From Chloroflexota bacterium (GTDB lineage Bacteria > Chloroflexota > UBA6077 > JACCZL01), in contig JADZEM010000223.1 in NCBI GenBank assembly GCA_020850535.1, forward strand, positions 1 through 64,000: a stretch of 64,000 bases of DNA, written 5' to 3'. Shown here piece by piece: positions 30,786 through 40,191 of the stretch. The position numbers and the translations under genes were made by a program. The stretch's first letter is position 1, and every line of letters begins with the position of its first letter. The notes under the pieces are model-generated. The model was not told the DNA's origin. It saw nothing but the letters and a program-made list of their open reading frames with translations, and did not search any database.

Positions 30786-32843
30786 ATGCCTGGAGTAGCG
30801 CTGAGGCGGCGGAGCTATCTCGCAGTCGGGGGACTGTCGCTGCTCGTGATGTCGGTGGCGTGTACCGGGCCTGGTCCGGCGAGCCGTCAAGCGCCGCCGC
30901 CCGCCGCTGAGGTGGTGGCTGTCGCATCGCCGACGCCGGTCCCGCCCACGGGTTTCCAGGTCGGCGCGGTGCGTGTCGGCCCGATCACGGAGTCTGTCGC
31001 GCTTACCGGGCGGGTTGCCGACCGCTCGGAGACACCCATCACCGCGCCAGTCGCCGTCCGTATCGCCTCCTATCTCGTGGAGCTGGGAAAGCCCGTGACC
31101 GAGGGGCAGCAGCTGGCCGAGGTGGACGCGACCGGCGCTGAACGTGAGTTGAGCGACACACGCGCGCGAAAGGAGGCGGCCGATGCGCGCCTGGAGCGCG
31201 CGCGCGGCGTCCTCAACGCGCGGCGGCAGCGCGCCGACGAGGATCTCACGCGGATGACTGCGCCGCCGGCCCAATCCGAGCAGCTTCAGGCGGCCGGTGC
31301 GGTGGCGACCGCGCGCGAGAATCTCCGCAAGGCCGAGGCTGACGTCGCTCGGCTCAATTCGCCAGCGGCCTCAGCGGACGCCAAGGTGGCGGAGCAGGCG
31401 GTCCTCTCGGCCCAATCGATGCTCAAGAAGGCCGAGACGGATCTCGCGCGCTTGAAGAAGGGTGCCGATCCTTCGGATCTGCGGCGCGCGCAGAACGACG
31501 TGGCGACGGCCGAGAGTAACCTCGCCAAGGCGGTCGAGGCCCACCGTGTGCTGACGGCCGGCCCCGAGCCGTTCGCGCTGCGGGCCGCCGAGCGCGCAGT
31601 GATGGACGCCGAGCAGCAATTGCGGACCGCCGAGAGCATCAAGCCGCTGCCGATCGTCTACTCGCGGACGAACGACGGCAAGACGGACCGCGAGGCGCGC
31701 CGGCGCGCGGAGCAGGAGGCTGAGAACGCCCGCGTGGCGCGGGATGCCGACATCAAGAAGGCCGAGCTGGGGCTGAAGAACGCCATCGACCAGCTCAACA
31801 AGGTGCGCCAGCCGCCGCCAGCTTCAGAGGTGCAGTCCGCCGTGCGGGCTGTCGAGTCTGGCGAGCGGAGCCTGACCGATGCGAAGGAGAAGCTCGCCCT
31901 GGTGCAGGCCGGGCCGAAGCCCGAGGAGATCGAAGCGGCAGAGATCGCCGTGACGAGCGCCCAGGCGACGCTGGACCGGGCGGTCATCAACTTGGAGACG
32001 GCCCGCTCCGGCCCGTCCGAGAGCGATGCTGCATCCGCCCGGGCCAGCCTGGTGAGTGCGCGGTCCAACCTCGAAGTGGCCGTCGCACGGCAGAACGAGC
32101 TGATGGCCGGCAAGAATCCGGATTCGACGGAGGTGCGCGCCGCCCAGGACCGCATCGCCCTGCTCGACAAGCTTGCTGAGTCGTCGCTGGAGGCCATCGA
32201 CGAGCAGGCGTCCAGCATCGATCCGAAGGACAAGGAGATGCTCGACGCCGTCGGGCTGTACCGCGACGCGCTCAAGGCGGCAGCCGACGAGCAGGCGCGG
32301 CTCACGCAGGCCGAGCAGGCTGTCCAGGCGACGCGGCTGGTGGCGCCGAGTGCCGGGGTCGTGACGGCCATCGTGACGCAGCCGGGTGAGCAGACGCAGC
32401 CGGGCAAGCCGGTCCTCTTCCTGGCGAAGCCAGGGGAGCCGATCGTCAAGGCCGATATCCCGGCGCGGGATGGCGGGCGCATCGCCAACGGGCAGGCAGC
32501 GAAGGTGGAGCTGGCCGAGCAGCCCGGCACGATCTACGACGCGACGGTCGTCGACGTGGCCGACAGCGAGTCCGGACGGCGGGTGACCCTCCAGGCGGTC
32601 TGGGGCGGCAACCCGCCAGCGTACGGCCAGGTGATCCAGTCGACGGTCGTGGTGCAGGAGAAGCCGGCCGCCTTGCTGGTTCCGCGCCGCGCGGTCACGA
32701 GCGTGGGCAGCCGCCGCTACGTTGATATCTTCGACCGGACACCGCCGCGCCGCGTGGCTGTCGAAGTCGGCCTGTCGAACGCCGACGAGGTCGAAGTGAC
32801 TGGCGACATCCGCGAAGGGCAACCGGTGCTCGTCGCCCCGTGA
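30786..32843 (+). CDS. HlyD/RND adaptor-like lipoprotein with long coiled coil
   Basis: A 685-residue membrane-fusion-type protein. A lipoprotein signal ends in VMSVAC (lipid-modified Cys26). A barrel-sandwich half (VAVRIASYLVELGKPVTEGQQLAEVD) leads into a very long Ala/Glu/Arg-rich coiled coil (about residues 115–515), then the second half motif (LVAPSAGVVTAIVTQPGEQTQPG) and beta-barrel domains. Such adaptors link inner-membrane transporters to export machinery, but no permease or ATPase gene adjoins it. It lies between the two atypical regulators and the secreted beta-helix genes, so assisting export or surface assembly of those proteins is a speculation. A bidirectional-looking terminator follows. 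Confidence 0.82.
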   Translation: MPGVALRRRSYLAVGGLSLLVMSVACTGPGPASRQAPPPAAEVVAVASPTPVPPTGFQVGAVRVGPITESVALTGRVADRSETPITAPVAVRIASYLVELGKPVTEGQQLAEVDATGAERELSDTRARKEAADARLERARGVLNARRQRADEDLTRMTAPPAQSEQLQAAGAVATARENLRKAEADVARLNSPAASADAKVAEQAVLSAQSMLKKAETDLARLKKGADPSDLRRAQNDVATAESNLAKAVEAHRVLTAGPEPFALRAAERAVMDAEQQLRTAESIKPLPIVYSRTNDGKTDREARRRAEQEAENARVARDADIKKAELGLKNAIDQLNKVRQPPPASEVQSAVRAVESGERSLTDAKEKLALVQAGPKPEEIEAAEIAVTSAQATLDRAVINLETARSGPSESDAASARASLVSARSNLEVAVARQNELMAGKNPDSTEVRAAQDRIALLDKLAESSLEAIDEQASSIDPKDKEMLDAVGLYRDALKAAADEQARLTQAEQAVQATRLVAPSAGVVTAIVTQPGEQTQPGKPVLFLAKPGEPIVKADIPARDGGRIANGQAAKVELAEQPGTIYDATVVDVADSESGRRVTLQAVWGGNPPAYGQVIQSTVVVQEKPAALLVPRRAVTSVGSRRYVDIFDRTPPRRVAVEVGLSNADEVEVTGDIREGQPVLVAP

Positions 32844-32901
32844 TCTCCGGCGGGCGTGCCGCCCGCGCCGCGAGGCTGCCAGGACGGTAGCCAGCTCTCT
32901 G

Positions 32902-32939
32902 AAAAAGCCGCCCCCTCAACGACGAGGGGGCGGCTTTTT
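32902..32939 (+). terminator. strong intrinsic terminator
   Basis: A perfect 16-bp stem (AAAAAGCCGCCCCCTC and its complement) with loop AACGAC, ending in a run of five T. It terminates the adaptor gene; the A-run on the other arm would also allow termination of leftward transcription. Confidence 0.9.
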
Positions 32940-33361
32940 GCCGTCCGCCGGGGGGCGTGAACGCCAGCCGCCCCGGGGGTGAAATCGTAACCGGAAGATG
33001 GCGAACTTGTTGAGGATCGCACGCTAGTCCACGTGGAATACCACAATTGTGGGAGTCCTTGATCCACACGGGTTACGCCATCTCCTCGGTTTCTTATGGC
33101 GACGTGAAATCACATCAGCTTCGTGTCAGATTTCGCGGTGTTGTGTCCTCTCCGGATTCTCTGTCGCGTTTGGACTGCTGAAGCGCTGACCGGGCACATG
33201 CGGGCTGTTGCAGTCCGAAGCGGCCTCCGAAAGCGCTCAGGTGTTCCGATGCTGGCCGTACACAGACGGCTGCATCGGCAGAGATTCGGCACTGAGCGGG
33301 CCATCCAACGGCGCCTGGACCTGGCCTGCCCCCTGTCACCACGCGTTCGAGAGGACACACC
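32940..33361. other. promoter/leader region of beta-helix gene 2
   Basis: No gene is supported. A perfect 12-bp palindrome CCACAATTGTGG (33041–33052) is a possible operator in a locally AT-richer segment. GAGAGGA precedes the GTG start at 33362. No riboswitch was recognised. Confidence 0.35.
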
Positions 33362-35824
33362 GTGAGGCTTTCTTCCGCTCGCAGTCAATCAGCTTCTCGC
33401 TGGTGGCGCATCATCTCGGTCATGTTCAGCGTCCTGGTTGCAGGCGCGGGCACGATCGGCAGTGTGACCGCTACCCCGGGCGTTGCCGTCGCAGCCGCGA
33501 GCTGGGATGGCGTCCCGAGTGTGTCGGCGGACTACTCGCGTGACGTTGAGTCGTGGTGGGCGGATCACCCCTTCAACCCCGATTCGGCCAACTACGCGCC
33601 GTCGATCGCCTCGCCGTCGAATCAGGTCAACGTCCGGACGCAGTTCAACGGCAGTATCAACTCGGCTATCAACTCGCTGCCGGCCAGCGGCGGCACGCTG
33701 TACCTGCCGGCGGGTACCTACACCGGCGGCTTCAGTCTGATCGGCAAGAGTCACGTCCACTTCATCGGCGAGCCCGGCACCATCATCCGGGGCAGCGGCC
33801 AGAACTACGTGCTTGGCTGCTCGATGGCCGGGGACTATGCCACCTTCTCCTCGAAGGTCAAGGAGCGCGACCCGGCGGCCCTCGTCTGTGCCACCACCGG
33901 GCGGATCCAGGACGTCTACTTCAAGAACATCACGTTTGATGGCTCGGGCTCTGGCCTGGTCGGCGTCTACCTGGCGGCTGCGCGCGATGTCGTCTTCGAC
34001 AACGTGACCCTCCAGAACTACTACGATCCGAAGAGCAGCCATCGCGGCCTGATCACCGGCAACGCCCTGCTCGACAACGTCTGGGTCCGCGACTCGAAGT
34101 TCGTGGGCAGCGAGCGGTACGCGCTCTACCTGGACGGCCTGCATGGCGGTGGCGTCATCAACTCGACCGTCGAGGCCGGCTTCAGCGGCGGCGGCTTCCT
34201 CTTCCTGACGAACGACGACTTCTCCCGTGACATCAACGGCAATGGCCGCATCGACCTCCCCGAGCAGCGCACCGCCCAGCAGGTGGTGGTCTACGGCAAC
34301 ACGTTCAAGGGCAGCACCTACGATCTGGTGAGCGCCACCGGCCGCGAGATCCTGGTGACGAAGAACACGGCCACTGGCGTCAACGCCGTGGTCGCGAACT
34401 TCCAGTCCAAGAGCTCGCACATCGACGGCAACCTCGTCTACGAGTATTTCGGTAACCGTGTCGTCGCCAACAAGATCTACCAGGCGCGGAACCTGATCGA
34501 GATCGCCGCCTCGGTGACCTGCCCGATGGGCAGTAACTGCGCGCGTGTCGGCCAGTACCAGGCCCGCGACAACGATATCGCCCGCAACTCGACCTGGGCC
34601 GGCCCGGCCAAGGTCATCAACACCACCTACGGGACTGTCGAGGGTCCGAGCGTCGAGAGCAACAACTGTGTCGGCTCCAACTGCTCGAGTGGCGCGACGC
34701 CCGCGCCGACCAGCACGTCAGCCCCGACGAACACGCCGGCCCCCACAAACACGCCGGCCCCCACGAGCACTCCAGCCCCGACCAGCACGACAGCTCCCGC
34801 ACCCACCAACACACCGGTGCCCACCAGCACACCGGTCACGCCGCCCCCGACGGCCACCGCTGCCCCCGCCTCGCCGCCCGCGAGTGGCACAGACCTCGTC
34901 ACGAACGGCTCGTTTGACGCGGCGACCTCCGGCTACCCGACCGGCTGGCGCGCACGCGCCAACGCCGCCTGGGACGGATCCACCAAGCGCTCTGGTGCCG
35001 GCTCGATCAAGATCAGTGGCCCGGCGGCCTCGACCTACTCGGATCAGAGCCTGCGGCTCCAGCCGAACACCACGTACGCCGTCAGCTACTGGGTCAAGGC
35101 GCAGGGCGTCACTGGCTCGGGCATCAGCGTGCGCTACGCCCAGACCAGCCCATCCACCTACATCCTTCGCCAGGGAGACAGGGTCACCGGCTCGCAGGGC
35201 TGGAAGCAGCAGACCTTCACGTTCACCACGCCGGCCAACTACGGCGATGGCCGCCTGGATGTGGTCTGGGACATCACCGGCGGGCAGGCCTGGATCGACG
35301 ATCTGACGCTCGTCGCTGGCTCCACGCCGATTGCCGATGCGCCGTCGAGCGACGCCCCCGTCACCGGAACGCCCTCGCCGACGAACCTGCTGGTGAACGG
35401 TGCGCTTGACGATGCCACCGACGGCTACCCGACGGGCTGGCGGCCGCGCTCGATGGCGGCCTGGGACGGCGCAGTCAAGCACGGTGGCGCTGGCTCCATC
35501 AAGATCAGCGGCCCGACCGCGTCGATCTACTCGGACCAGTCCGTCAGGCTGAAGGCTGGTACGGCCTACACTGTCCGCTTCTGGGTCAAGACGGACAACG
35601 TCACCGGCCCCGGGGTCGGCATGCGCTTCGCCCAGTTGAGCCCGACGTCGTACACCGTCGCGCAGAGCGACCGCACGACGGGCACCCAGGCCTGGACGCA
35701 GAAGAGCTTCACCTTCAGCACGCCCGCCAACCACACGGACGGTCGCATCGACCTGCAGTGGGAGCTGACCGGCGGGCAGGCCTGGATCGACGATGTCGAG
35801 CTGGTCGAGGAGAGCGGCAGCTAA
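33362..35824 (+). CDS. secreted beta-helix protein with TP-rich linker and two carbohydrate-binding-like modules (paralogue 2)
   Basis: An 820-residue exoprotein. A signal peptide (MRLSSARSQSASRWWRIISV..., cleavage after AVAAA) precedes a parallel beta-helix (about 50–435) with family signatures WWADHPFNPDS, GGTLYLPAGTY, FFKNITFDG-like YFKNITFDGSG and YDLVSATGR. A canonical 12-residue EF-hand loop DINGNGRIDLPE is embedded. Paired Cys around LGCS and LVCATT suggest a disulfide. A Thr/Pro/Ala linker (about 445–510) leads to two jelly-roll modules, each starting LVTNGSFD- or LLVNGALD-like and containing YSDQS and GGQAWIDD, resembling CenC-type carbohydrate-binding modules. It probably acts on or binds extracellular polysaccharide; the activity is unknown. 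Confidence 0.83.
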   Translation: MRLSSARSQSASRWWRIISVMFSVLVAGAGTIGSVTATPGVAVAAASWDGVPSVSADYSRDVESWWADHPFNPDSANYAPSIASPSNQVNVRTQFNGSINSAINSLPASGGTLYLPAGTYTGGFSLIGKSHVHFIGEPGTIIRGSGQNYVLGCSMAGDYATFSSKVKERDPAALVCATTGRIQDVYFKNITFDGSGSGLVGVYLAAARDVVFDNVTLQNYYDPKSSHRGLITGNALLDNVWVRDSKFVGSERYALYLDGLHGGGVINSTVEAGFSGGGFLFLTNDDFSRDINGNGRIDLPEQRTAQQVVVYGNTFKGSTYDLVSATGREILVTKNTATGVNAVVANFQSKSSHIDGNLVYEYFGNRVVANKIYQARNLIEIAASVTCPMGSNCARVGQYQARDNDIARNSTWAGPAKVINTTYGTVEGPSVESNNCVGSNCSSGATPAPTSTSAPTNTPAPTNTPAPTSTPAPTSTTAPAPTNTPVPTSTPVTPPPTATAAPASPPASGTDLVTNGSFDAATSGYPTGWRARANAAWDGSTKRSGAGSIKISGPAASTYSDQSLRLQPNTTYAVSYWVKAQGVTGSGISVRYAQTSPSTYILRQGDRVTGSQGWKQQTFTFTTPANYGDGRLDVVWDITGGQAWIDDLTLVAGSTPIADAPSSDAPVTGTPSPTNLLVNGALDDATDGYPTGWRPRSMAAWDGAVKHGGAGSIKISGPTASIYSDQSVRLKAGTAYTVRFWVKTDNVTGPGVGMRFAQLSPTSYTVAQSDRTTGTQAWTQKSFTFSTPANHTDGRIDLQWELTGGQAWIDDVELVEESGS

Positions 35825-35936
35825 CGCTCAGCCACACGGCCAGACACTACCCCCTGCCGCGACCGCTCGATGGCGCGGCAGGGCGCCGATTTCACCGCTC
35901 GACTCGGTCAGATCGACGAATCGTGAGAATTCGGTG

Positions 35937-35980
35937 AAAAACCCCTGCGAGCATCCACCTGGATGTTCGCAGGGGTTTTT
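35937..35980 (+). terminator. strong intrinsic terminator
   Basis: A 20-bp stem with one G-T pair, loop ACCT, flanked by A5 on the left and T6 on the right. It ends the beta-helix gene 2 unit and can work in both directions. Confidence 0.9.
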
Positions 35981-36251
35981 TGTCACGTTGCAGATGTGCC
36001 ACGAATCTGTGTCAGTTACCTGGATCATTGCCCCCAGATGGGCCATCCTGGCCCCACATCCGCAGGATCGAGCATCTCGCACGGTGAGGATCGATCATTG
36101 CTATGCGTACGTCATTCTCAGGACGCTCCTGCAAATCGATGATGAACCTACAAAGAGAGTGTTGTCTCGACAGGACGTTTATCGATCTGCTTTATTTAGG
36201 CCGCGCTCCAATCCGTAACGTTTGCCATACTGGCAGGAGGATGCTGAGACG
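35981..36251. other. AT-richer promoter/leader region of beta-helix gene 3
   Basis: No gene is supported. The segment around 36.08–36.23 kb is AT-richer than the flanks. AGGAGG (36235–36240) precedes the gene but stands directly before an out-of-frame ATG; the in-frame TTG lies 11 bases downstream. Confidence 0.35.
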
Positions 36252-39200
36252 TTGCTTTCCCTATATCCCCGTAGTCCTGTGCGCGCAACGGCCCTGATCC
36301 TGCTGCTGTTCACGCTTTTTGGTTTCACTGGTATCGCCCCTGGCAACCTGTCACTCACCGGCAGCGCGGACCCGGCGCTTGCTGCCGCCCCCTGGAACGG
36401 CGTCCCCCATATCACCGTTGACTACACCAAAGACGTCGAGACCTGGTGGGCCTCCCATCCATTCAACCCTGAGTCTCCGGCCTACGCCCCCAACATCACC
36501 TCGCCCGCCAACCAGCTGAACGTCAGAACGCAGTACGGCGGCAACATCCAGGCCGCCATCGACGCCCTGCCGGCCACGGGCGGCACCCTGTTCTTCCCAG
36601 CGGGCGCCTACAACGGCAACTTCCGGCTCGTCGGCAAGAGCAACATCCACTTCCGAGGCGAGACCGGCAGCGTCATCCGAGGGACCGGCCAGAACCGGAT
36701 CGCCGGCTGCGCCCTGGCCGACGACTATTCGACGTTCGGCGCGTATATCCAGGCCCGCGTCCCAGAGGCCCTGCTCTGCGCCACCACCGGCCGCATCAAG
36801 AACCTCTACTTCAAGGATCTGGTCTTCGACGGCGGCGGCGTCGCGTCTGAGGCGTTCGACATGTCCGCCGCCATGGACATCGTCTTTGACAATATCGTCT
36901 TCCAGAACTTCAAGGATCCGGGCGTCGGCCATCCCGGCATCATCTCGGGCAACGCCGTTATCGATAACATCTGGGTCCGCAACTCGCGGTTTGTCGGGCA
37001 AGAGCAGTACGCCATGTACCTGGATGGTATCCACGGTGGCGGCGTCATCAACTCGACCATCGAGAACGGCTTCTCGCGCAGTGCCTTCCTCTTCTTGACC
37101 AACGACGACTACTCTCGTGACTACGACGGCGACGGCACCATCGAGGTGCCCGAGCAGCGCATGTCACAGCATGTCGTGGTCTACGGCAACACCTTCGCTG
37201 GCGGCACCTACGACCTCGTCAGCGCCACCGGCCGCAACATCCTGATCATGGCGAACACCATCGCCGTGCCCGTGGTGACCGTCGCCAACTTCCAGTCGAA
37301 AAGCTCGGCGGTGGACGCGCGGCTGACCTACGAATACTTCAGCAACCGGGTGGTCCGCAACTACTTCCGGTCGATCCACCAGTTCATCGAGATCTCGCCG
37401 CCGCCGCAGTGCCCCAAGGTCACGAACTGCGCCAAAATCGGCCAGTACCAGATCCGCGACAACGTGGTGGAGTCGGCGGCCAACTACGTGCGCCCGGCCA
37501 CGGCCTCGACCTCGACCTACGGCACGGTCACTGGCCCGAACACCGTCAGCGGCAACTGCATCGCCGATCCGGCCTGCCGCGGCGTGGCCGGTGGCGGCGG
37601 CGCAACGCCGACCGCCACGCCCACCGGCAGCTCGACGATCAGCCAGCGGTTCCCGCTCGGCCTCTTCGAGGATGCCAACATGACGGAAGGCCTGAACACG
37701 AAGTTCCAGACCCTCATCAACGATGCGAAGGCGAAGGGGCTCGACTCGGTCCTGTTCAACAACAACTACGTGGACCGCGACGAGCCGATGCTCTCGCTCT
37801 CGGACAGCCAGAACTTCAACGTCTATTTCGCGCCGCACCGCGAGTTGAACAGCGGATGGTTCTACGGCTCCGCGCCGTCCACCATCGAGGCGGCCCGCGC
37901 CCTGGCCTACCCCATCGTCGACCGGATCAAGGCCCACCCGAGCCTGCGCGGCTACAACCTCGTGGACGAGCCGGGCGTCGAGCACCAGGACAAGCTCACG
38001 CTGATGGTGCGCGCGTTCAAGGAGCGCGACGCCACCCGCCCCTCGCTGCCGGTCCTGATCGGCCTGAACCGCGGAGACACGTTGTTCTCGGCCGCGCAGC
38101 CGGGCGTCTTCCTGGCGGACGTCTACCCGATGGGCAACGCGAACGCCCCGTGCAACTACACCATGACCGGCTTCGGCTACACCCAGGAGGATTTCTCCTC
38201 GTACATCCGCCGGCTGACCGCCAACAAGCCGGCCGGCACCCCGCTCTGGGTGATCCTCCAGACCCACAAGCACAGCGAGGGGCCGTCCTACGCCTTGCGC
38301 GTCCCGACGGCGCCGGAGCTTCGGGCGCAGCAGTGGATGGCCGTTGGCGAGGGGGCCACCGGGATCTTCTGGTTCGTGTACTCCACCCAGCAGGATTGGA
38401 CCGGTCTCAAGGACTCGCCGGCCCTCTTCACGGAGGTCGGCAACCTCGCCAACCGGCTCGGGCCGCTCCGCACCACGCTGGTCGATACGGACCGCGTCGC
38501 CAACATCTTCACCGTCACCGGGCCGAACAGCCCGTACGTCAGCACGCTCAAGTCGAATGATGGCAGGCGGACGTTCGCGGTGGTCGTCAACAAGGGGACG
38601 TGCTCGGGCTCGGCCGGGCTGGCGGTCAGCTCGGGGATCGGCGGTACGCTCAAGGATCTGGAGACGGGTGCCGTCTTCGCCCAGGGCGCGCAGATCACCT
38701 TCGCGGCCGGGGATGGCAAGGTCTTCGAGCTGATTCCGGATGGCTCGTCAACACCGGCGCCCACCACGACAGCAACCCGGACGCCGACCGCTCCGGCGGC
38801 GACGGCGACCCGCACGCCGACCGCCCCGGCCGGTGCGACGGCCACCCCCACTCGCACCCCGACCCGCACGCCAACGGCCCCGGCTGGCGCCACCGCGACG
38901 CCCGTGTCAACGCCGTCCAGCACCGGCAACCTCGTCAAGAACAGCTCGTTCGACACGCTGACGAGCGGCTACTCGACGGACTGGCGGCAGCGCAGTAACT
39001 CGTCATACGACCCTGGCATCAGCCACACCGGCCGAGGCTCGCTCCGACTGGCCTCGCCTGCCTCCAGCTCCTACGTCGATCAGGCGATAGCGTTGAAGCC
39101 GTCCACCACCTACGTGCTGCGCTTCTGGACTCGCACGCTCGACGCCGTGGGCACTGGCGTGGCCGTCCGCTACGCCCAGACTGCCCCAGCCGCCCAGACG

Positions 39201-39803
39201 CTGATTCAGGCCGGCTACGTGAACGGCACGAAGGAGTGGAAGGAGCAGACGTACACGTTCACCACTCCGGCCAATCACGCCGGCGGGCGCATCGACGTCC
39301 AGTGGACCATGTCCAGCGGCGTGGCCTGGGTTGACGATATCTCGCTCGAAGAGCTCAACCCGGCGGCCACCAACCTCGTCACCAATGGCACGTTCGATCA
39401 GGCCACCAGCGGCTTCCCGACCGCCTGGCGCGCCCGGCCGAACGCCGTCTGGACGAGCAACGTGGTCCGCACGGGGGCTGGCTCGTTCGAGGTTCGTGGG
39501 CCGGCGCCGGACGCCTACTCCGACCAGGCGATCAAGCTGCGCCCGAACACCTCGTACATCCTGACCTACTGGGTCCGCACCATGAACGCCACCGGGCCGG
39601 GCGTCTCGGTGCGCTACTCGCAGCTCTCCCCGACGCCGCTGACGCTGGTGGTCTCGCCGGAGACGACGGGCAGCCGGGCCTGGACCCAGATCACCGTCCG
39701 ATTCACCACGCCGGCGAACTACACCGATGGCCGCCTGGATATCCGCTGGAACCTGACCGGCGGCTACGCCTGGATCGACGATATGGCCCTCTTCGAGGAC
39801 TGA
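36252..39803 (+). CDS. secreted beta-helix plus glycosidase-like protein with two carbohydrate-binding-like modules (paralogue 3)
   Basis: An exoprotein of 1183 residues from TTG 36252 (GTG 36279 or TTG 36222 are alternatives). Order of parts: signal peptide (RATALILLLFTLFGFTG), beta-helix (about 45–445: WWASHPFNPES, GGTLFFPAGAY, EF-hand loop DYDGDGTIEVPE), glycosidase-like TIM barrel (about 463–825: FPLGLFEDAN, LRGYNLVDEPG, ATGIFWFVYSTQQDW), a TP-rich linker (about 833–890), then two modules starting LVKNSSFD and LVTNGTFD. The barrel matches that of the protein at 20024–22561, where it precedes the helix, so the two proteins differ in domain order. A polysaccharide-degrading or -modifying role is inferred. 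Confidence 0.82.
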   Translation: MLSLYPRSPVRATALILLLFTLFGFTGIAPGNLSLTGSADPALAAAPWNGVPHITVDYTKDVETWWASHPFNPESPAYAPNITSPANQLNVRTQYGGNIQAAIDALPATGGTLFFPAGAYNGNFRLVGKSNIHFRGETGSVIRGTGQNRIAGCALADDYSTFGAYIQARVPEALLCATTGRIKNLYFKDLVFDGGGVASEAFDMSAAMDIVFDNIVFQNFKDPGVGHPGIISGNAVIDNIWVRNSRFVGQEQYAMYLDGIHGGGVINSTIENGFSRSAFLFLTNDDYSRDYDGDGTIEVPEQRMSQHVVVYGNTFAGGTYDLVSATGRNILIMANTIAVPVVTVANFQSKSSAVDARLTYEYFSNRVVRNYFRSIHQFIEISPPPQCPKVTNCAKIGQYQIRDNVVESAANYVRPATASTSTYGTVTGPNTVSGNCIADPACRGVAGGGGATPTATPTGSSTISQRFPLGLFEDANMTEGLNTKFQTLINDAKAKGLDSVLFNNNYVDRDEPMLSLSDSQNFNVYFAPHRELNSGWFYGSAPSTIEAARALAYPIVDRIKAHPSLRGYNLVDEPGVEHQDKLTLMVRAFKERDATRPSLPVLIGLNRGDTLFSAAQPGVFLADVYPMGNANAPCNYTMTGFGYTQEDFSSYIRRLTANKPAGTPLWVILQTHKHSEGPSYALRVPTAPELRAQQWMAVGEGATGIFWFVYSTQQDWTGLKDSPALFTEVGNLANRLGPLRTTLVDTDRVANIFTVTGPNSPYVSTLKSNDGRRTFAVVVNKGTCSGSAGLAVSSGIGGTLKDLETGAVFAQGAQITFAAGDGKVFELIPDGSSTPAPTTTATRTPTAPAATATRTPTAPAGATATPTRTPTRTPTAPAGATATPVSTPSSTGNLVKNSSFDTLTSGYSTDWRQRSNSSYDPGISHTGRGSLRLASPASSSYVDQAIALKPSTTYVLRFWTRTLDAVGTGVAVRYAQTAPAAQTLIQAGYVNGTKEWKEQTYTFTTPANHAGGRIDVQWTMSSGVAWVDDISLEELNPAATNLVTNGTFDQATSGFPTAWRARPNAVWTSNVVRTGAGSFEVRGPAPDAYSDQAIKLRPNTSYILTYWVRTMNATGPGVSVRYSQLSPTPLTLVVSPETTGSRAWTQITVRFTTPANYTDGRLDIRWNLTGGYAWIDDMALFED

Positions 39804-39843
39804 GCCGCGCTCGCCGCCCCCGTCGGCGCGGCACGCTCATCAG

Positions 39844-39891
39844 AACGGCAATGCGACGCTCCCTCATATGAGGGAGCGTCGCATTGCCGTT
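39844..39891. terminator. perfect 48-bp palindrome, probable terminator hairpin
   Basis: Two 24-base arms are exact reverse complements with no spacer (centre CTCAT|ATGAG). In RNA it would form a very stable hairpin 40 bases after the stop codon. No T-run follows, so it may act as a transcript stabiliser or protein-binding site rather than a factor-independent terminator. Confidence 0.6.
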
Positions 39892-40191
39892 ACCGCGCAG
39901 ATGTGCGCCCGCCGCAGAATAGTGCGTAGGTGGTGGCGCTCGTGGCGGACATGGCAGCCGCGGGCAGACATGTCGCGGAGATGCGACATACCCCCCGTCA
40001 CCTGCGCGGGCGTATCCCCGTTGGTCTAGGTAGGCGAGCGGCGTGAGGCGCGGGCAACCGAAGTGGTCCCGGGCGCGCTCGCAGATGAGCGTTCGTCGGG
40101 TCGAGACCGGGTCAGCGAGGCAGTCGTCTGCGCGCCGCTCCTCGATGGATGCCGCGCATGCGTGCTGATTTTCGCCGAGGACCGTCCGACC
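39892..40191. other. intergenic region upstream of beta-helix gene 4
   Basis: No gene is supported in these 300 bases. An open frame continues upstream of the chosen ATG but its residues are not signal-like. No clear promoter motif was identified. Confidence 0.35.

Noticed and set aside
34696-34890. tandem repeats suggesting a CRISPR array or minisatellite
   Set aside because: They encode an in-frame Thr/Pro/Ala linker; the units are short, irregular and lack spacers. The same holds for 38748–38920 and 40670–40840.
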